From contig JAAGOF010000220.1 in the NCBI GenBank assembly GCA_010645155.1, forward strand, positions 302,968 to 366,967: a DNA stretch of 64,000 nucleotides. Direction: 5' to 3'. The notes under the pieces are model-generated. The model did not search any database and had not been told where the DNA came from. It was given only the letters and a program-made list of their open reading frames with translations. The position numbers and the translations under genes were made by a program. The number at the start of each line of letters is the position of its first letter. Position 1 is the first letter of the stretch. This stretch comes from Tigriopus japonicus (Eukaryota; Arthropoda; Copepoda; Harpacticoida; Harpacticidae). Shown in pieces: positions 1-10,664 of the stretch.

Positions 1-1083
1 TCAAGAGGAATTTGCGTTCGGATTAAGGTGCATATAGAACAAAGAAAGAAGAAGTCCTTAGTGTCAAGAATTCGATCAAATGAAGAACAAATTAAGATGA
101 CTTTGAAACCTATCAAGTGGACCTACTAGCAATGGATGGGCTAAATATTTTGATCTGCCTTTCGAGTCAGTCAGCCCAAATTGGTGATCTGACAGTCTAA
201 CCCGGATTACATGGACCCTCTCAAAGTCTTCAGAATGAAATGCTCCCATCAAGATTGAATTGTGTGGATTTTTTCAATCAATCTGATTGTTAATTCCTGG
301 ACAAGGGGATCTAAGAAGATCAATCAAACTTTATCAAGCTTGTAGAGCCTATCCCTGAAATCATAAGACATGATCCTCTGGTCGTCAAGGACCCTTAGCC
401 CCAGTCTTGCGTGGTCCTGACCTTCTTGATTCCCAAGACATAAAAAATTTTCAATCAAATCAACAATCAAGGATTTTATCCTCATGTTTTTCACTCATTT
501 TGTCTCAAGGACGCTGTGATTGCCTTTGTTCCTATTCCAATCCGGATCAGATGGCTGATTTGATCCAGAACCGTCAAAAGTGCCCTTCAATAGTTATAGC
601 CAACAACATCTCCGACTTGGACTCCATCTTCTTTCAAAATGAGATCATTTTTGTTCTTTCATTTTCCTATGGAAATGGTTCCTGCGTTGTGGAGGTGTTG
701 AAGAGCATGGGAGAGGAGTAACACTCCAGATACCACCACGGATACTTCTGTTTAGCATTGTTTCACTGAAGTCGGACTAATGGGTGAAGCAAGATTCCAT
801 CTACGTATTTTCTTCATTGTTAAGAGGACTAAAATCCTTTGGAGAGTTGAATGTCAAAAGTTCATGAGACGAGTAAAAAGAGTGCTGGGACTTCTAAAAT
901 CAAGGTGAAGAACATCCAGTCCACAAATATTAACAAAAAAGTTTGACTGAATTCTTTCAAGACGCAGGTTCAACAGTTTTTGCCGTTAATAAGGAATAAA
1001 TGACGTTGTGTCAAAATATAGCCTCGGCCTCATACCATTTTTTCAAAAATCGGAGTTCGTGTCCACCCCTTTCAGGGGTTCCT
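1..1083 (+). mobile_element. hAT-like family A, copy 1 (3' part)
   Basis: This stretch matches 9300-10387 nearly base for base, apart from small substitutions and indels. Both copies stop at the same hairpin-bearing end (ACCCCT, TTC, AGGGGT, then TTCCTG), after which their flanks differ. The 5' end lies outside the window. The family is defined from the two other copies (8321-10388 and, inverted, 19157-20194), which show CAGG-type termini and 7-8 bp target duplications. A short open frame at 407-721 is partly kept in the other copy, but it resembles no protein I recognise and no transposase was seen, so the element is probably non-autonomous. Confidence 0.75.
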
Positions 1084-1406
1084 GGTTGGGGTTATTATGA
1101 TCAATCACATCTATTCAGTCCTGAAGTGCAATTCTTTGATTTGATAAAAGATATATTGCAAGAAATGATAAAGAGGACTTTCCGAGCATCTTGTTGGAAA
1201 ACTTCTAGCTTTCAAGGTTTAAGAATTCTCTTTGACATTTGTGTTTTTAAAGTATTGCCAATTGTTTCTTTCTTCAAGAATAAAGTGTGAGTTCAAATCT
1301 CTTCCAATTGCAGATCTTTCAGACCCAAAACGCAAAGTTTTACTAAACTAACAACAACTTAATTTACTACCAATTTTTGAAAGAATGATTTTTAATGAAC
1401 AACCAG
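1084..1406. other. Flank of family A copy, no gene seen
   Basis: AT-rich sequence just outside the element end. The open frame spanning 1000-1290 begins inside the element and crosses its border, so it is unlikely to be a real gene. Confidence 0.4.
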
Positions 1407-1505
1407 AGGCTAGTTTTTAAAGACGCAAAGATCGATCTTAAGATCGTACTTTAGTACTGTAAGTTCGATCTTGAGATCGATCTTTGCGCTTAAAAAACTA
1501 GCCTC
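1407..1505. repeat. 99-bp near-perfect palindrome
   Basis: The two halves run from GAGGCTAG to CTAGCCTC and are complementary almost throughout, with internal ATCGATCTTAAGATCG-type sub-palindromes around a TTTAGTACTGTAAG centre. It would form a long hairpin. It may be a minimal MITE, or if transcribed a pre-miRNA-like hairpin. No clear target duplication flanks it. Confidence 0.7.
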
Positions 1506-2300
1506 AGGAGCTATAAATGTCTTGAATGGTCTTTATGGCTCTTAATTTTGAATTGTTCAACTCATGATGTTTGATTTAGTCCAAAGATTCTTCCACTGTG
1601 TGCTCTTTTTGCGTTTTCTTTTGCATTTTTTGGCATTTTTGTTGCCTTTTGCTGCCTTTTTGCGTTTTTTGCATTATTGGTGTAGCCCTGGTGATGACCC
1701 AAAAATGATTTTAAAGGGGTTTTTCTAGTTGGTTTTGGCATTACAAAAAGAACCCTACTTCTTGGATTGTGCTCCTTTCTTGATAATTGTGCTAATTCTT
1801 AGGTCATTGTATTGTTAGTCATCCTGTTTACCAATAACACAAATAAATTAAACGGTGTAGTTTTGTCTTTATTAAAATGTGTGTTTCAAAATTCCCAGTG
1901 TTTTTGATTGGAAATTTGACGTGTTTACCTCTCCTCCTCATGTTCAGCTAACCAAAATCTAGAGATAATCTGAATGTCGGTCGAAGTTTTGTTATCACTA
2001 GTCTTGGTCAGCCATGGGTTTTGATCACGGGGGCTCAACAAAAGTTCAAATCAGTAAGTGGTATTTGTTGTTTGGATCTTGTTAATCATAATTCAACTTT
2101 AAAACTCAACAATAACAAAAATCCAGTTAAAAATGCTTCATAGACATTTCAAACGAAATTTGTGTTTTCTCTCCTTTAATGAAAAGTACTTCTTTCAATC
2201 TTTGAGCTCAAGTTTGATCACTCTCTAGGCTGTCGCCAAGATTAGGCTGAATTGGCAGCATGCACTTTTATTTTTGACCAAGAGTAGTCATAACAAAAAG
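1506..2300. other. No gene seen; T-rich low complexity
   Basis: Contains a T-rich stretch near 1605-1675 with repeated TGCNTTTT-type words, and otherwise unremarkable AT-rich DNA. No open frame with recognisable protein was found. Confidence 0.4.
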
Positions 2301-2438
2301 CTGCGTAATTTATCCATATCTCCCTGCGTAATTTATCCATATCTCCCTGCGTAATTTATCCATATCTCCCTGCGTAATTTATCCATATCTCCCTGCGTAA
2401 TTTATCCATATCTCCCTGCGTAATTTATCCATATCTCC
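2301..2438 (+). repeat. Tandem repeat, 23 bp x 6
   Basis: Six essentially identical copies of the unit CTGCGTAATTTATCCATATC plus TCC stand head to tail. The lack of divergence between units suggests recent expansion. There are no spacers, so this is not a CRISPR array. Confidence 0.95.
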
Positions 2439-3164
2439 AGAGGTCCTTGCCTAGGGTTATGATGGAGAGGGTTTGAAAAATGGCCAATTCAGTATATTAT
2501 AGTCGTTGTTCCATGCACATGGTTATCTCGACAAAACCCTCATCAAGTACTCAAATGAAATCCAAGGTGAATGATCTCATGGGAAATGTTAGAGTTGGAG
2601 GGAGGTTTTTCCGCTCATCACCGGCAAAGCAAGTCATCCTATCAAAAATCATTCTTGCAACGGAAATGGCAGAAAAATCCAGGAATCCAGGAGTCATAAA
2701 TCATCATTCAAAGAGGAAAGAGTTCTGATTTTTCTCTTCCTTAGACATTTCATCCAATCTTCCAAAGGCGACAATAAGTGTTGAAAAAAAATGCAAATAA
2801 GTCCCTTTAGGTAGTCGCTTTCATCCACGAAAGGTGACAGGATTCAAGGAACTTGAATGAAAGTTGAATGAAAAATTTACATCGTGCTCAAAAAGATCAA
2901 TCTTCATAAACCTTCCCAAAATCTTGAAAAAAACTTGTAATCATGTTTTTTTGAGTTATCAATAATTACACAGAATAAAAACTCATGAAGACTGTCAAGG
3001 CATAAAAATCGAATTTCAGTGATCCACTAAATGTCGAGGCGAACTTCATTTGCCTCAAGAACAGACTTATCGTGTTTTCTTTATGAAAAACCCACACTGA
3101 GGATAAGGAGGGTTTGGACAAGGAAATCGTAAGACATTGAAGTCTCCGCTCAGGCGTTCATTTT
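2439..3164. other. No supported gene
   Basis: An 82-codon open frame at 2480-2728 shows no recognisable domain and no splice or initiation context that would support it. The rest is AT-rich intergenic sequence. Confidence 0.35.
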
Positions 3165-3183
3165 TTTATGGGGGCGGATTTTT

Positions 3184-4575
3184 CAATATCGTTCGTTTGG
3201 CTCACTCCCCACTACATAACAAAAGTCGACGTATTTCATGTGACTTGCTAATTGATTTCCGCCTTCGCTCAACGTTGCTCATTGTTGTGCGAGCTTGAAA
3301 TTGAAATTGAAAAAAGCCGATCAAAAGCAGTTGACTCTCACAACACGGGCGGTATTGAAGGCCAAGAAAAAGACAACAGGGCAGTAATGAAGGCCAAAAA
3401 AGAGCAGCCGCGGGCACTCTTGAAGGTCGGAAAATCGTATCGGGCAATAATGAAGGTCGGAAAAAGGCGACGCGCAGTCTCGAATTCTGATTCCGAAGAA
3501 AGCAAGACGAGAATGACGACGTTCACAAACCGGTTTATGAGCTGAGTCAACCACAAGAACAAAACTTGAAAATACGTTGCCGTCTCAATTTTTACGAAGT
3601 ATTCAAGAGTTAAACAAAATCATGCCACAGCAACACTTTTCTTGCACAATCTATAGTGACTCAAAACATTCTTAACTTTCAAACTATGAAATTGAACCAA
3701 TCTGTTCTGTAAATCTAATTGGGATTTTTAAGCAAGATTCCTAACCAAAATTTGGAAGTACGAGTTAAATTGAAAATCTAAAAAGGAGACTTTGTGCACT
3801 TCCAAAGACCTGACACTTGCCAAATACTTGTTTTTGGTCTTGAAAGAACATTTTAGAATGTTGAAAATCAAAAGTCTTATTTTCAAAAACTTAATATTAC
3901 AAGGTACGTACTCCTTACATTGTATTTGTTTGATTTGTAAGTTGGTTTCAAATCCGTGTAGAAAAGCTGATTCATCCATCCGATGCAAACATCATTCTTG
4001 CCTCTAAATTGAAAAATCGAAATATGCGCAAATTGATTTCTCTCGATCACATCAATACGACCAAGCACTCGTCATTTATCATAAAATTTTGTTCGATTTA
4101 AGATTTACTTTAAAAAATTTTTATTAATAGTTGTACAGACATCTTTCATGTGTCGCGAAACCCTGATCTAATTGCTTCACAACATTTGAAATTGAAGTAT
4201 GATAATGTCCTAATGATCCATGTGCCCCCGTGTTTTTAATCCATTGCAAAACAATCAAAATCTTTCGAGTAATCTTTCGTGCCAGCTCCCTTCCCAAATG
4301 CCGCTTTGTTCAAGAGCCGGCTAGACTGCCCTTGATTTAAACCAAATAGTCACTTACCTGATACAGTTGCTTGTGCTTTCAAAAACTATTAATCTCACAC
4401 GAAAACCTGAACAGTCCATCCCCTGCTCACACAGACGTTGCTTCAAGACTGACAATCAGCTAACCAGTAACAAATAACATGTACCAGTGTGACGATTACA
4501 GTGCATTTTAAGGGGACCAACCCATTTATTGATAGTCCTTTAAGTCTACATGAGTGAGCCAAACGAACGATATTG
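3184..4575. mobile_element. Terminal-inverted-repeat element (1.4 kb)
   Basis: A perfect 24-bp inverted repeat beginning CAATATCGTTCGTTTGGCTC bounds this segment (3184-3207 and 4552-4575). The uninterrupted target exists at 38375-38395, which shows that this segment was inserted. The target duplication is ambiguous because TCAATA-like sequence occurs on both sides. No transposase was recognised, and the superfamily is not assigned. Confidence 0.75.
3252..3545 (+). CDS. Small basic repeat-containing open frame, unknown
   Basis: A 97-codon frame lying inside the inverted-repeat element. It holds three degenerate copies of a 10-11 residue basic unit, of the form R-A-(V/L/I)-(M/L)-K-(A/V)-x-K, between roughly residues 43 and 75, followed by a Ser/Glu-rich tail. 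I recognise no family. It may simply be a translated minisatellite, and there is no evidence for expression. Confidence 0.15.
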   Translation: MISAFAQRCSLLCELEIEIEKSRSKAVDSHNTGGIEGQEKDNRAVMKAKKEQPRALLKVGKSYRAIMKVGKRRRAVSNSDSEESKTRMTTFTNRFMS

Positions 4576-4745
4576 TCAATACCGCTACAAGGAATGGGGT
4601 CCCTGTAAAGAGAGATAATCATTAATATAGTTTCAATAATTAATGTTTATATAAAATTTGATCTACCAATGAGTTACTGTTGGCAGATCTATACAACCCT
4701 TGAAAAGTGGGTTGGTCAGGAATAGTTTCTAAAAAAAATTTATAA

Positions 4746-5196
4746 ATCGAATTTTATTCAAGTAAATGACTTTGTATTAATAAGATTGATAAGACAGATA
4801 TTTGAGGATGTCGTTTGCTGGATTTCAGCATGATACGTTTTCCCGTTCACGAATAATAACATTTCGAAATTTGCTACAGTCGCAATACATTCGCGCCGAA
4901 ACGAAAGAAAAATTGACCCTACAATCATCCTTTTGGACGGTTGTAGGTGCAAATGTTCGGTCGGAAAGCGCGCTATGCTCTATGCTTCAAAATACTCTTA
5001 CCGGCACAAATTTCAATCGTTCATGTTAAAATTAAGCATGTGAGCTTTGAATTGCTAGTCAGACAATTGGTATGATAAGATTTTTCTCTGGCTACCCCAG
5101 AATTCGAAAAACGACTTTTGCCAATTGCCGAGGCATCCAGGTATTTAGTGATCCTTGGTTTAGCCAGAACAAATGATGTCTTAAAAAAGATTGAGA
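4746..5196. other. No gene seen before the Gypsy insertion
   Basis: Short overlapping frames exist on both strands but none has a recognisable domain. The stretch ends at the AGACC target site of the Gypsy element. Confidence 0.35.
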
Positions 5197-5201
5197 AGAC
5201 C

Positions 5202-5445
5202 TGAAACATTTCAACCAACCATCCTGGTCACCACAACTGGTCACATATAGTACGAAGCCTTCTTCGTAGATGAAGCCATTGAGAGCATCATTCTGGGATC
5301 TCCGAAGAGTGGAAAGGACTGACGGGGGACGATCCCGTTCTTACATTATTGACTTATATTTATATATATGTCGTTATAAACATAGTCCTAATGTTAAATA
5401 TATCTTCTAGGTTTACCACTGAAATTGGAAGGTCCATACGAATCA
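5202..5445 (+). repeat. 5' LTR of the Gypsy element
   Basis: 244 bp, starting TGAAACATTT and ending GAATCA (TG...CA). Compared with the 3' LTR it has an extra AT-rich block of about 30 bp around 5348-5378 (TTATATTTATATATATG) and an extra AACCATCC near the start. Divergence between the two LTRs would date the insertion. Confidence 0.92.
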
Positions 5446-5446
5446 T

Positions 5447-5459
5447 TGGCGACGAGGAT
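5447..5459 (+). promoter_or_regulatory. Primer-binding site
   Basis: TGGCGACGAGGAT begins one base after the 5' LTR. Its complement ends in CCA, as expected for the 3' end of a tRNA used to prime minus-strand synthesis. I have not identified the tRNA. Confidence 0.75.
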
Positions 5460-5929
5460 TTAGAACCAAACACCCAAGACAACCCCGTCATGTCCCGCCA
5501 CCAACTTCAAATCCCCTCGATCATTCGGATGGCGAGAGGTGTGAGGCATTCCGCTTCTGGACTCGGCGTTTCGAGGCTTTTGCAGAAGGTTACTACAACC
5601 AGAAAACACGCCCTACCTCAACTGACAGGGACGGGAATTTGGAATGGAAACGGCTACTCCGACTAGCACTGGAAACTCCCACGGCCAGGCTAGTTGACAG
5701 TCATTTCCCCGACTTCAGGGAGAGCGAGGAAACCTACATTGACATCATGGAATTCTTGAAGAGCCGCTTCATGGACCAATCGTCAGACTATCAGCCCCTC
5801 AACTCCCTTCTGGAAACGTGTCAGAAACCGGGAGAATCCTTCTCGGATTTTTTGGATCGAATCACGAATCTCGCTGCTCGAATTGGCGCTCCAAACCGGG
5901 AGGCCAGAGACTTCCTCTCCCGTCACCAG

Positions 5930-7083
5930 CAGGGTGGGCATTTGATTTTTGGACATTTTGTCCACCCCTGTCCAAAAGGTGTCCAAAAGTGTCCAAAAGT
6001 AAGGCTGTCCAAAAATAGGAGTGTCCAAAAGTGTCCAAAAATAGTAATTCGAAAAATAATGGTTCAAAACATTTTTAGAATAACATTCTACAACCTTGCT
6101 CTCCAAAATAAACGTCACTTGACGAAATCTAAGCAAGAATAAGTCAATTCAGCATAAGGAACTTACACTTAATACATTAAATGAGCCAATAACTTGAAGG
6201 CCAAACTGGACATTTGAACTTTCCACTCTTTTCATTTGACCACCGAGCATCGTCCAAAATGTGGGAAAGAATGATCGACTGAAGGAATGAACGAACAAAC
6301 GAATGTGAGACTGGGACTACTAATAACACGCTCACACCACACTTCATGTTAAACATAGTATGCGAGTACATTTTAAAGCTAATTGTGTCTTGATTTGTGA
6401 CAAGAGAAGGTTACTTAGTATTTTGATTTATATTCCAAAGTTTATCATTGTTGCAAGTGTTTCCCATCCAAGAGGCAAGAAGTCTTTTGACCTGACTGTC
6501 CAAAAAATGTTAACTATAATAAAGCACACTCAAACTGATATCAGATTGCAATGTGGGTATTATAATGCTTTTGCCAAAGAATTAAAGCAGTGTTGTTTTA
6601 CTATTAAAAAAGACAAGACTCTTTTTACAGATGAGGAAATAAAATGTAAATCTTGAAACATTTTGAAAAGTTACACACATTTTACCATATTGTATAAACA
6701 AAACATTTTTTTTTAACAATTTATTAACAAGTTATCATGGCAAAGTTTATTTCTCCAAGTAATGTTCCTATTAACAGAACTATTTATGTTTAAGTACACA
6801 ACCATGCATTCTTTAGAATTCAATTACTTATGTAGTGTAACTGGTTTTTCGTCTGATTTGTACAACTTTCTTTTAAGTTTGTTGGACTTTTGGACACTTA
6901 TGGACATCTTTTGGGGATTTTTGGACACCTTCTGGGTATTTTTGGACACTTTTGGACACTTTTGGACACTATTGGACACTTTTGGACACTTTTGGACACT
7001 TTTGGACACTTTTGGACACTTTTGGACACTTTTGGACACTAGGCTGTCCAAAATGCTCTCCATGTCGAAAAATGCCCACCCTG
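5930..7083 (+). mobile_element. hAT-like family B, copy 1
   Basis: 1154 bp with inverted termini CAGGGTGGGCATTT, flanked by a perfect 8-bp duplication GTCACCAG (5922-5929 and 7084-7091). Removing it with one duplication restores continuous gag sequence. Just inside each end lies an array of the motif GTCCAAAA, in opposite orientation at the two ends. The right array (about 6885-7050) contains around ten TTTTGGACAC units. No transposase was recognised, so it is probably mobilised in trans. Two other copies are at 7452-10612 and 56750-57814. Confidence 0.93.
6360..6656 (+). CDS. 98-codon open frame shared by family B copies, unknown
   Basis: The same frame occurs in the inverted copy (7812-8108) with only two visible residue changes, and in the third copy (57138-57413) with a C-terminal frameshift. 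It begins MRVHFKANCVLIC and ends in a Lys-rich segment with a CCFTIKKDK motif. I know no homologue. Conservation may simply reflect the youth of the copies rather than selection. A shorter frame on the opposite strand just upstream is also shared. Confidence 0.3.
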   Translation: MRVHFKANCVLICDKRRLLSILIYIPKFIIVASVSHPRGKKSFDLTVQKMLTIIKHTQTDIRLQCGYYNAFAKELKQCCFTIKKDKTLFTDEEIKCKS

Positions 7084-7811
7084 GTCACCAGGCACTCCGA
7101 GGAACGGTTTCCCAGGCAATTAGAGCTAATGCTCTCCAACACAAGTGGACCTTGCAAGAGCTCCGGGTTAAGGCCCGCGAAGTCGAAATGTCATTGTCAG
7201 CAGCCAACCACCAAAGCCACAGATCCCGAGCTATGTTTCAAACTGAGGTTGAATTGTCGCCACCCATGACCTTTGAGGAAGGGGCTGACTCGAGAATGGT
7301 CCAGCGCATCAGCGGGCCTTACTCAAAACAAACACACCTCCGAGCCCCTCATGAGAGTTCGGCCAAAGACAGCAAGAAGTGCGGGTATTGTGGGAAGATC
7401 CACCCACCGGGGAGACAGAATTGTCCTGCAGCCCATACGACGTGCTCGAGACAGGGTGGGCATTTTTCGACATCGAGAGCATTTTGGACACCCTAGTGTC
7501 CAAAAGTGTCCAAAAGTGTCCAAAAAGTACCCAGAAGGTGTCCAAAAATCCCCAAAAGATGTCCATAAGTGTCCAAAAGTCCAACAAACGTGAAAGAAAG
7601 TTGTACAAATCAGACGAAAAACCAGTTACACTACATAAGTAATTGAATTCTAAAGAATGCATGGTTGTGTACTTAAACAAAAATATTTCTATTAATGGGA
7701 ACATTACTTGGAGAAATAAACTTTGCCATGATAACTTGTTAATAACTTGTTAAAAAAATAAATGTTTTGTTTATAAGATATGGTAAAATGTGTGTAACTG
7801 TTCAAAATGTT

Positions 7812-8108
7812 TCAAGATTTACATTTTATTTCCTGATCTGTAAAAAGAGTCTTGTCTTTTTTAATAGTAAAACAACAGTGCTTTAATTCTTTGGCAAAAG
7901 CATTATAATACCCACATTGCAATCTGATATCAGTTTGAGTGTGCTTTATTATAGTTAACATTTTTTGGACAGTCAGGTCAAAAGACTTCTTGCCTCTTGG
8001 ATGGGAAACACTTGCAACAATGATAAACTTTGGAATATAAATCAAAATACTAAGTAACCTTCTCTTGTCACAAATCAAGACACAATTAGCTTTAAAATGT
8101 ACTCGCAT
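7812..8108 (-). CDS. 98-codon open frame of family B, second copy
   Basis: The counterpart of 6360-6656 in the inverted copy. It is full length and differs at two residues near the C-terminus (Gln to His and Glu to Gln). Function unknown; see the entry at 6360. Confidence 0.3.
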   Translation of the reverse strand: MRVHFKANCVLICDKRRLLSILIYIPKFIIVASVSHPRGKKSFDLTVQKMLTIIKHTQTDIRLQCGYYNAFAKELKHCCFTIKKDKTLFTDQEIKCKS

Positions 8109-8320
8109 ACTATGTTTAACATGAAGTGTGGTGTGAGCGTGTTATTAGTAGTCCCAGTCTCACATTCGTTTGTTCGTTCATTCCTTCAGTCGATCATTCT
8201 TTCCCACATTTTGGACGATGCTCGGTGGTCAAATTTTAAATTCAAAAGTTCAAATGTCCAATTTGGCCTTCAAGTTATTGGCTCATTTAATGTATTAAGT
8301 GTAAGTTTCTTATGCTGAAT

Positions 8321-10388
8321 CAGGGATAACCTATATAATAGTATTAATATACTGGATACGAACTCGCGGAATTTCTCCGGCACGCAACCTCCGGTATGAG
8401 GCCGAGATTCGTAAACAAGAAATACAAACGGCCATGTTGGGAGCGGAAAATCAAACGGAAATCGACCAAAATTCCAAAAGATAGTGCGCCAATCGGTGTT
8501 CCCTGTGTTTCAAGCGAGTCCAGCCAAGTCCTAGCCTTGGTAAAGGTCAACCTCAGGCCCCAAAATCAGTCCGATGTTGGTGTTTCAAAGACATCCAAGT
8601 TCAGCCATGAACGAGTGAATGAAAGAGTGAATAATTGATTGATGGATGACATCAAGTGCGAATGAACCCGCAAGGTGTCTTTTCTACAATATGACAGTCG
8701 AGTGATCAAATGAAATCTGATGACTAGGTTACGTGTTACAATCTGCGAAAGTGATAGCCCAAACTAAAGCTAATAGAACGAATATAGACCTGAATCCGAG
8801 CGCAAATTCCTCGTGAAAAAGGATTAAGAACCAACTTTCGCCCGTACCAAAACGGGCAGTTTCTTTACGCACATCCAATACACAACTTGAACAACAAAGA
8901 ATATCTTACGATTACTTGAATTATCAACAACAAAATAACGTTTTTTTTCTGAGCTCATCTCTTATCTGACTTGAACGTCTTATTAGTATCTTTGAACTTA
9001 CAATTGAACCCATCCATCAATATTTAAGGTATTATCCTGAACTTAATTAACACATGCCAAACTTTGCATGAAATCAAGGTTGTTATAGGTTGTGTCACCT
9101 TGGCATAATTTAATGTTCTATAAATGATGGTCCATTTTTTGAATTTCTTTTATTGTATGGTTGTGTTTTATAGTTCAGGATAATAAGGACAGGTAAGATA
9201 TTCTTAAGTTGTTCAAGTTGTGTGATGGACGAGTGCGATAACACTCCCCGTTTTGATCCGGGTGAGAGTATGTGGGGAAAGTTGGTTCTTAATCCCTTTT
9301 CAAGAGGAATTTGCGTTCGGATTAAGGTCCATATAGAACAAAGAAAGAAAAAGTCCTCAGTGTCAAGAATTTGATCAAATGAAGAACAAATTAAGATGAC
9401 TTTGAAACCTATCAGGTGAACCTACTAGCAATGAATGGATGGGCTCAATATTTTGATCTGCCTTTCGAGTCAGTCAGCCCAAATTGGTGATCTGACAGTC
9501 TAACCCGGATTACATGGACCCTCTCAAAGTCTTTAGAATGAAATGCTCCCATCAAGATTGAATTGTGTGGATTTTTTCATTCAATCTGATTGTCAATTCC
9601 TGGACAAGGGGATCTAAGAAGACCAATCAAACCTTATCAAGCCTGTAGAGCCTATCCCTGCAATGATAAGACATGATCCTCTGGTCCTGAAGGACCCTTA
9701 GCCCCAGTCCTGCGTGGTCCTGACCTTCTTGAGCCCCAAGACTTGAAAAAATTTCAATCAAATCCACAATCAAGGATTTAATCCCCACGTTTTTCACTCA
9801 TTTTGTCTCAAGGACGTTGTGATTCCCTTTGTTCCTATTCCAATCCGGATCAGATGGTTGATCTGATCCAGAACCCTCGAAAGTGCCCTTCAATAGTTAT
9901 AGTCAACAACATCTCCGACTTGGACTCCATCTTGTTTCAAAATGAGACCATTCTTGTTCTTTCATTTTCTTATGGTAATGGTTCTTGCGTTGTGGAGGTG
10001 TTGAAGAGAATGGAAGATAAGTAACACTCCAGATACCACCGCAGATACTTCTGTTGAGCATTGTTTCACTGAAATTGGACTAATGGGTGAAGCAAGATTC
10101 CATCTACGTATTTTCCTCATTTTTATGGGGACTAAAATCCTTTGGAGAGTTGAATGTCTAAAGTTCATGAGACGAGTAAAAAGAGTGCTGGGACTTCTAA
10201 AATCAAGGTGAAGAACATCCAGTCCACAAATATTAACACAAAAAGTTTGACTGAATTCTTTCAAGACACATGTTCAACAGTTTTAGCAGTTAATAAGGAA
10301 TAAATGACGTTGTGTCAAAATATAGCCTCGGCCTCATACCATTTTTTCAAAAATCGGAGTTCGTGTCCACCCCTTTCAGGGGTTCCTG
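8321..10388 (+). mobile_element. hAT-like family A, copy 2
   Basis: Starts CAGGGATAACC and ends with GGGGTTCCT(G). The flanks are TGCTGAAT (8313-8320) and GGCTGAAT (10388-10395), an 8-bp duplication with one mismatch or 7 bp exact. The unoccupied target (TTATGCTGAATTGAC) is visible in the complement of family B copy 1 near 6141-6165, which confirms the insertion. The segment 8321-8590 recurs inverted at 19926-20194, and 9300-10388 recurs at 1-1083. It lacks any recognised transposase. Confidence 0.85.
8780..9345. repeat. Internal inverted repeat of family A element
   Basis: 8780-8910 is an imperfect inverted copy of 9190-9345. Shared words, allowing for strand, include AAAGTTGGTTCTTAATCC and AAGATATTCTT. 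A smaller inverted pair (ATTATCCTGAAC) lies inside at about 9030 and 9172. This could be a nested foldback element or a fold-back duplication of one end of the host element. Confidence 0.6.
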
Positions 10389-10664
10389 GCTGAATTGACT
10401 TATTCTTGCTTAGATTTCGTCAAGTGACGTTTATTTTGGAGAGAAAGTTTGTAGAATGTTATTCTAAAAATGTTTTTAACCATTATTTTTCGAATTACTA
10501 TTTTTGGACACTTTTGGACACTCCTATTTTTGGACAGCCTTATTTTTGGACACTTTTGGACACCTTTTGGACAGGGGTGGACAAAATGTCCAAAAATCAA
10601 ATGCCCACCCTGGCTCGAGATGCTCGAAACGTGGACACTTCCCCTCAGTTTGTAGATCAGCCGA

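Larger units (their letters stand above)
3165..4745 (-). mobile_element. 5'-truncated LINE tail, split by an inverted-repeat element
   Basis: The two flanks (3165-3183 and 4576-about 4745) together match the LINE tail at 38358-38560, including the words GGGGCGGATTTTTCAAT and ACCGCTACAAGGAATGGG. Related tails lie at 34603-34735 and 38358-38668. In the last of these the complementary strand encodes the C-terminal end of a LINE reverse transcriptase (a PSLFNLLP motif, then IPDQPTI), which sets the orientation. The element at 3184-4575 sits inside this tail. Confidence 0.7.
7452..10612 (-). mobile_element. hAT-like family B, copy 2 (carries a family A element)
   Basis: Inverted relative to copy 1. 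Its ends CAGGGTGGGCATTT are flanked by the 8-bp duplication GCTCGAGA (7444-7451 and 10613-10620). It sits inside the second zinc knuckle of gag. Its own sequence is 7452-8320 plus 10396-10612; the middle is the later family A insertion. GTCCAAAA arrays are again present near both ends (7497-7580 and 10500-10600). Confidence 0.92.
5490..10655 (+). pseudogene. gag: Gypsy gag, interrupted twice by hAT-like elements
   Basis: Structural polyprotein of the retrotransposon, which would package the RNA. The reading starts near the ATG at 5490, shifts frame near 5530-5640, continues to 5929, resumes at 7092-7451 after the first hAT-like insertion, and resumes again at 10621 after the second. The region before the first insertion has the helical gag look (for example LLETCQKPGESFSDFLDRI). 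Two zinc knuckles follow: one near 7379-7425 (Cys-x2-Cys-x3-His-x6-Cys), and one of the classic CX2CX4HX4C type whose first cysteine lies near 7443 and whose remainder lies at 10621-10655. The second insertion therefore split a single zinc finger. Not functional. Confidence 0.8.

Noticed and set aside
2301..2438. Regular repeats that could be taken for a CRISPR array
   Set aside because: Units are contiguous with no spacers, and the window is plainly eukaryotic.
9803..10024. Host gene exon shared with 407-721
   Set aside because: The shared frame lies within copies of a repeated element, so similarity reflects transposition; no domain recognised.
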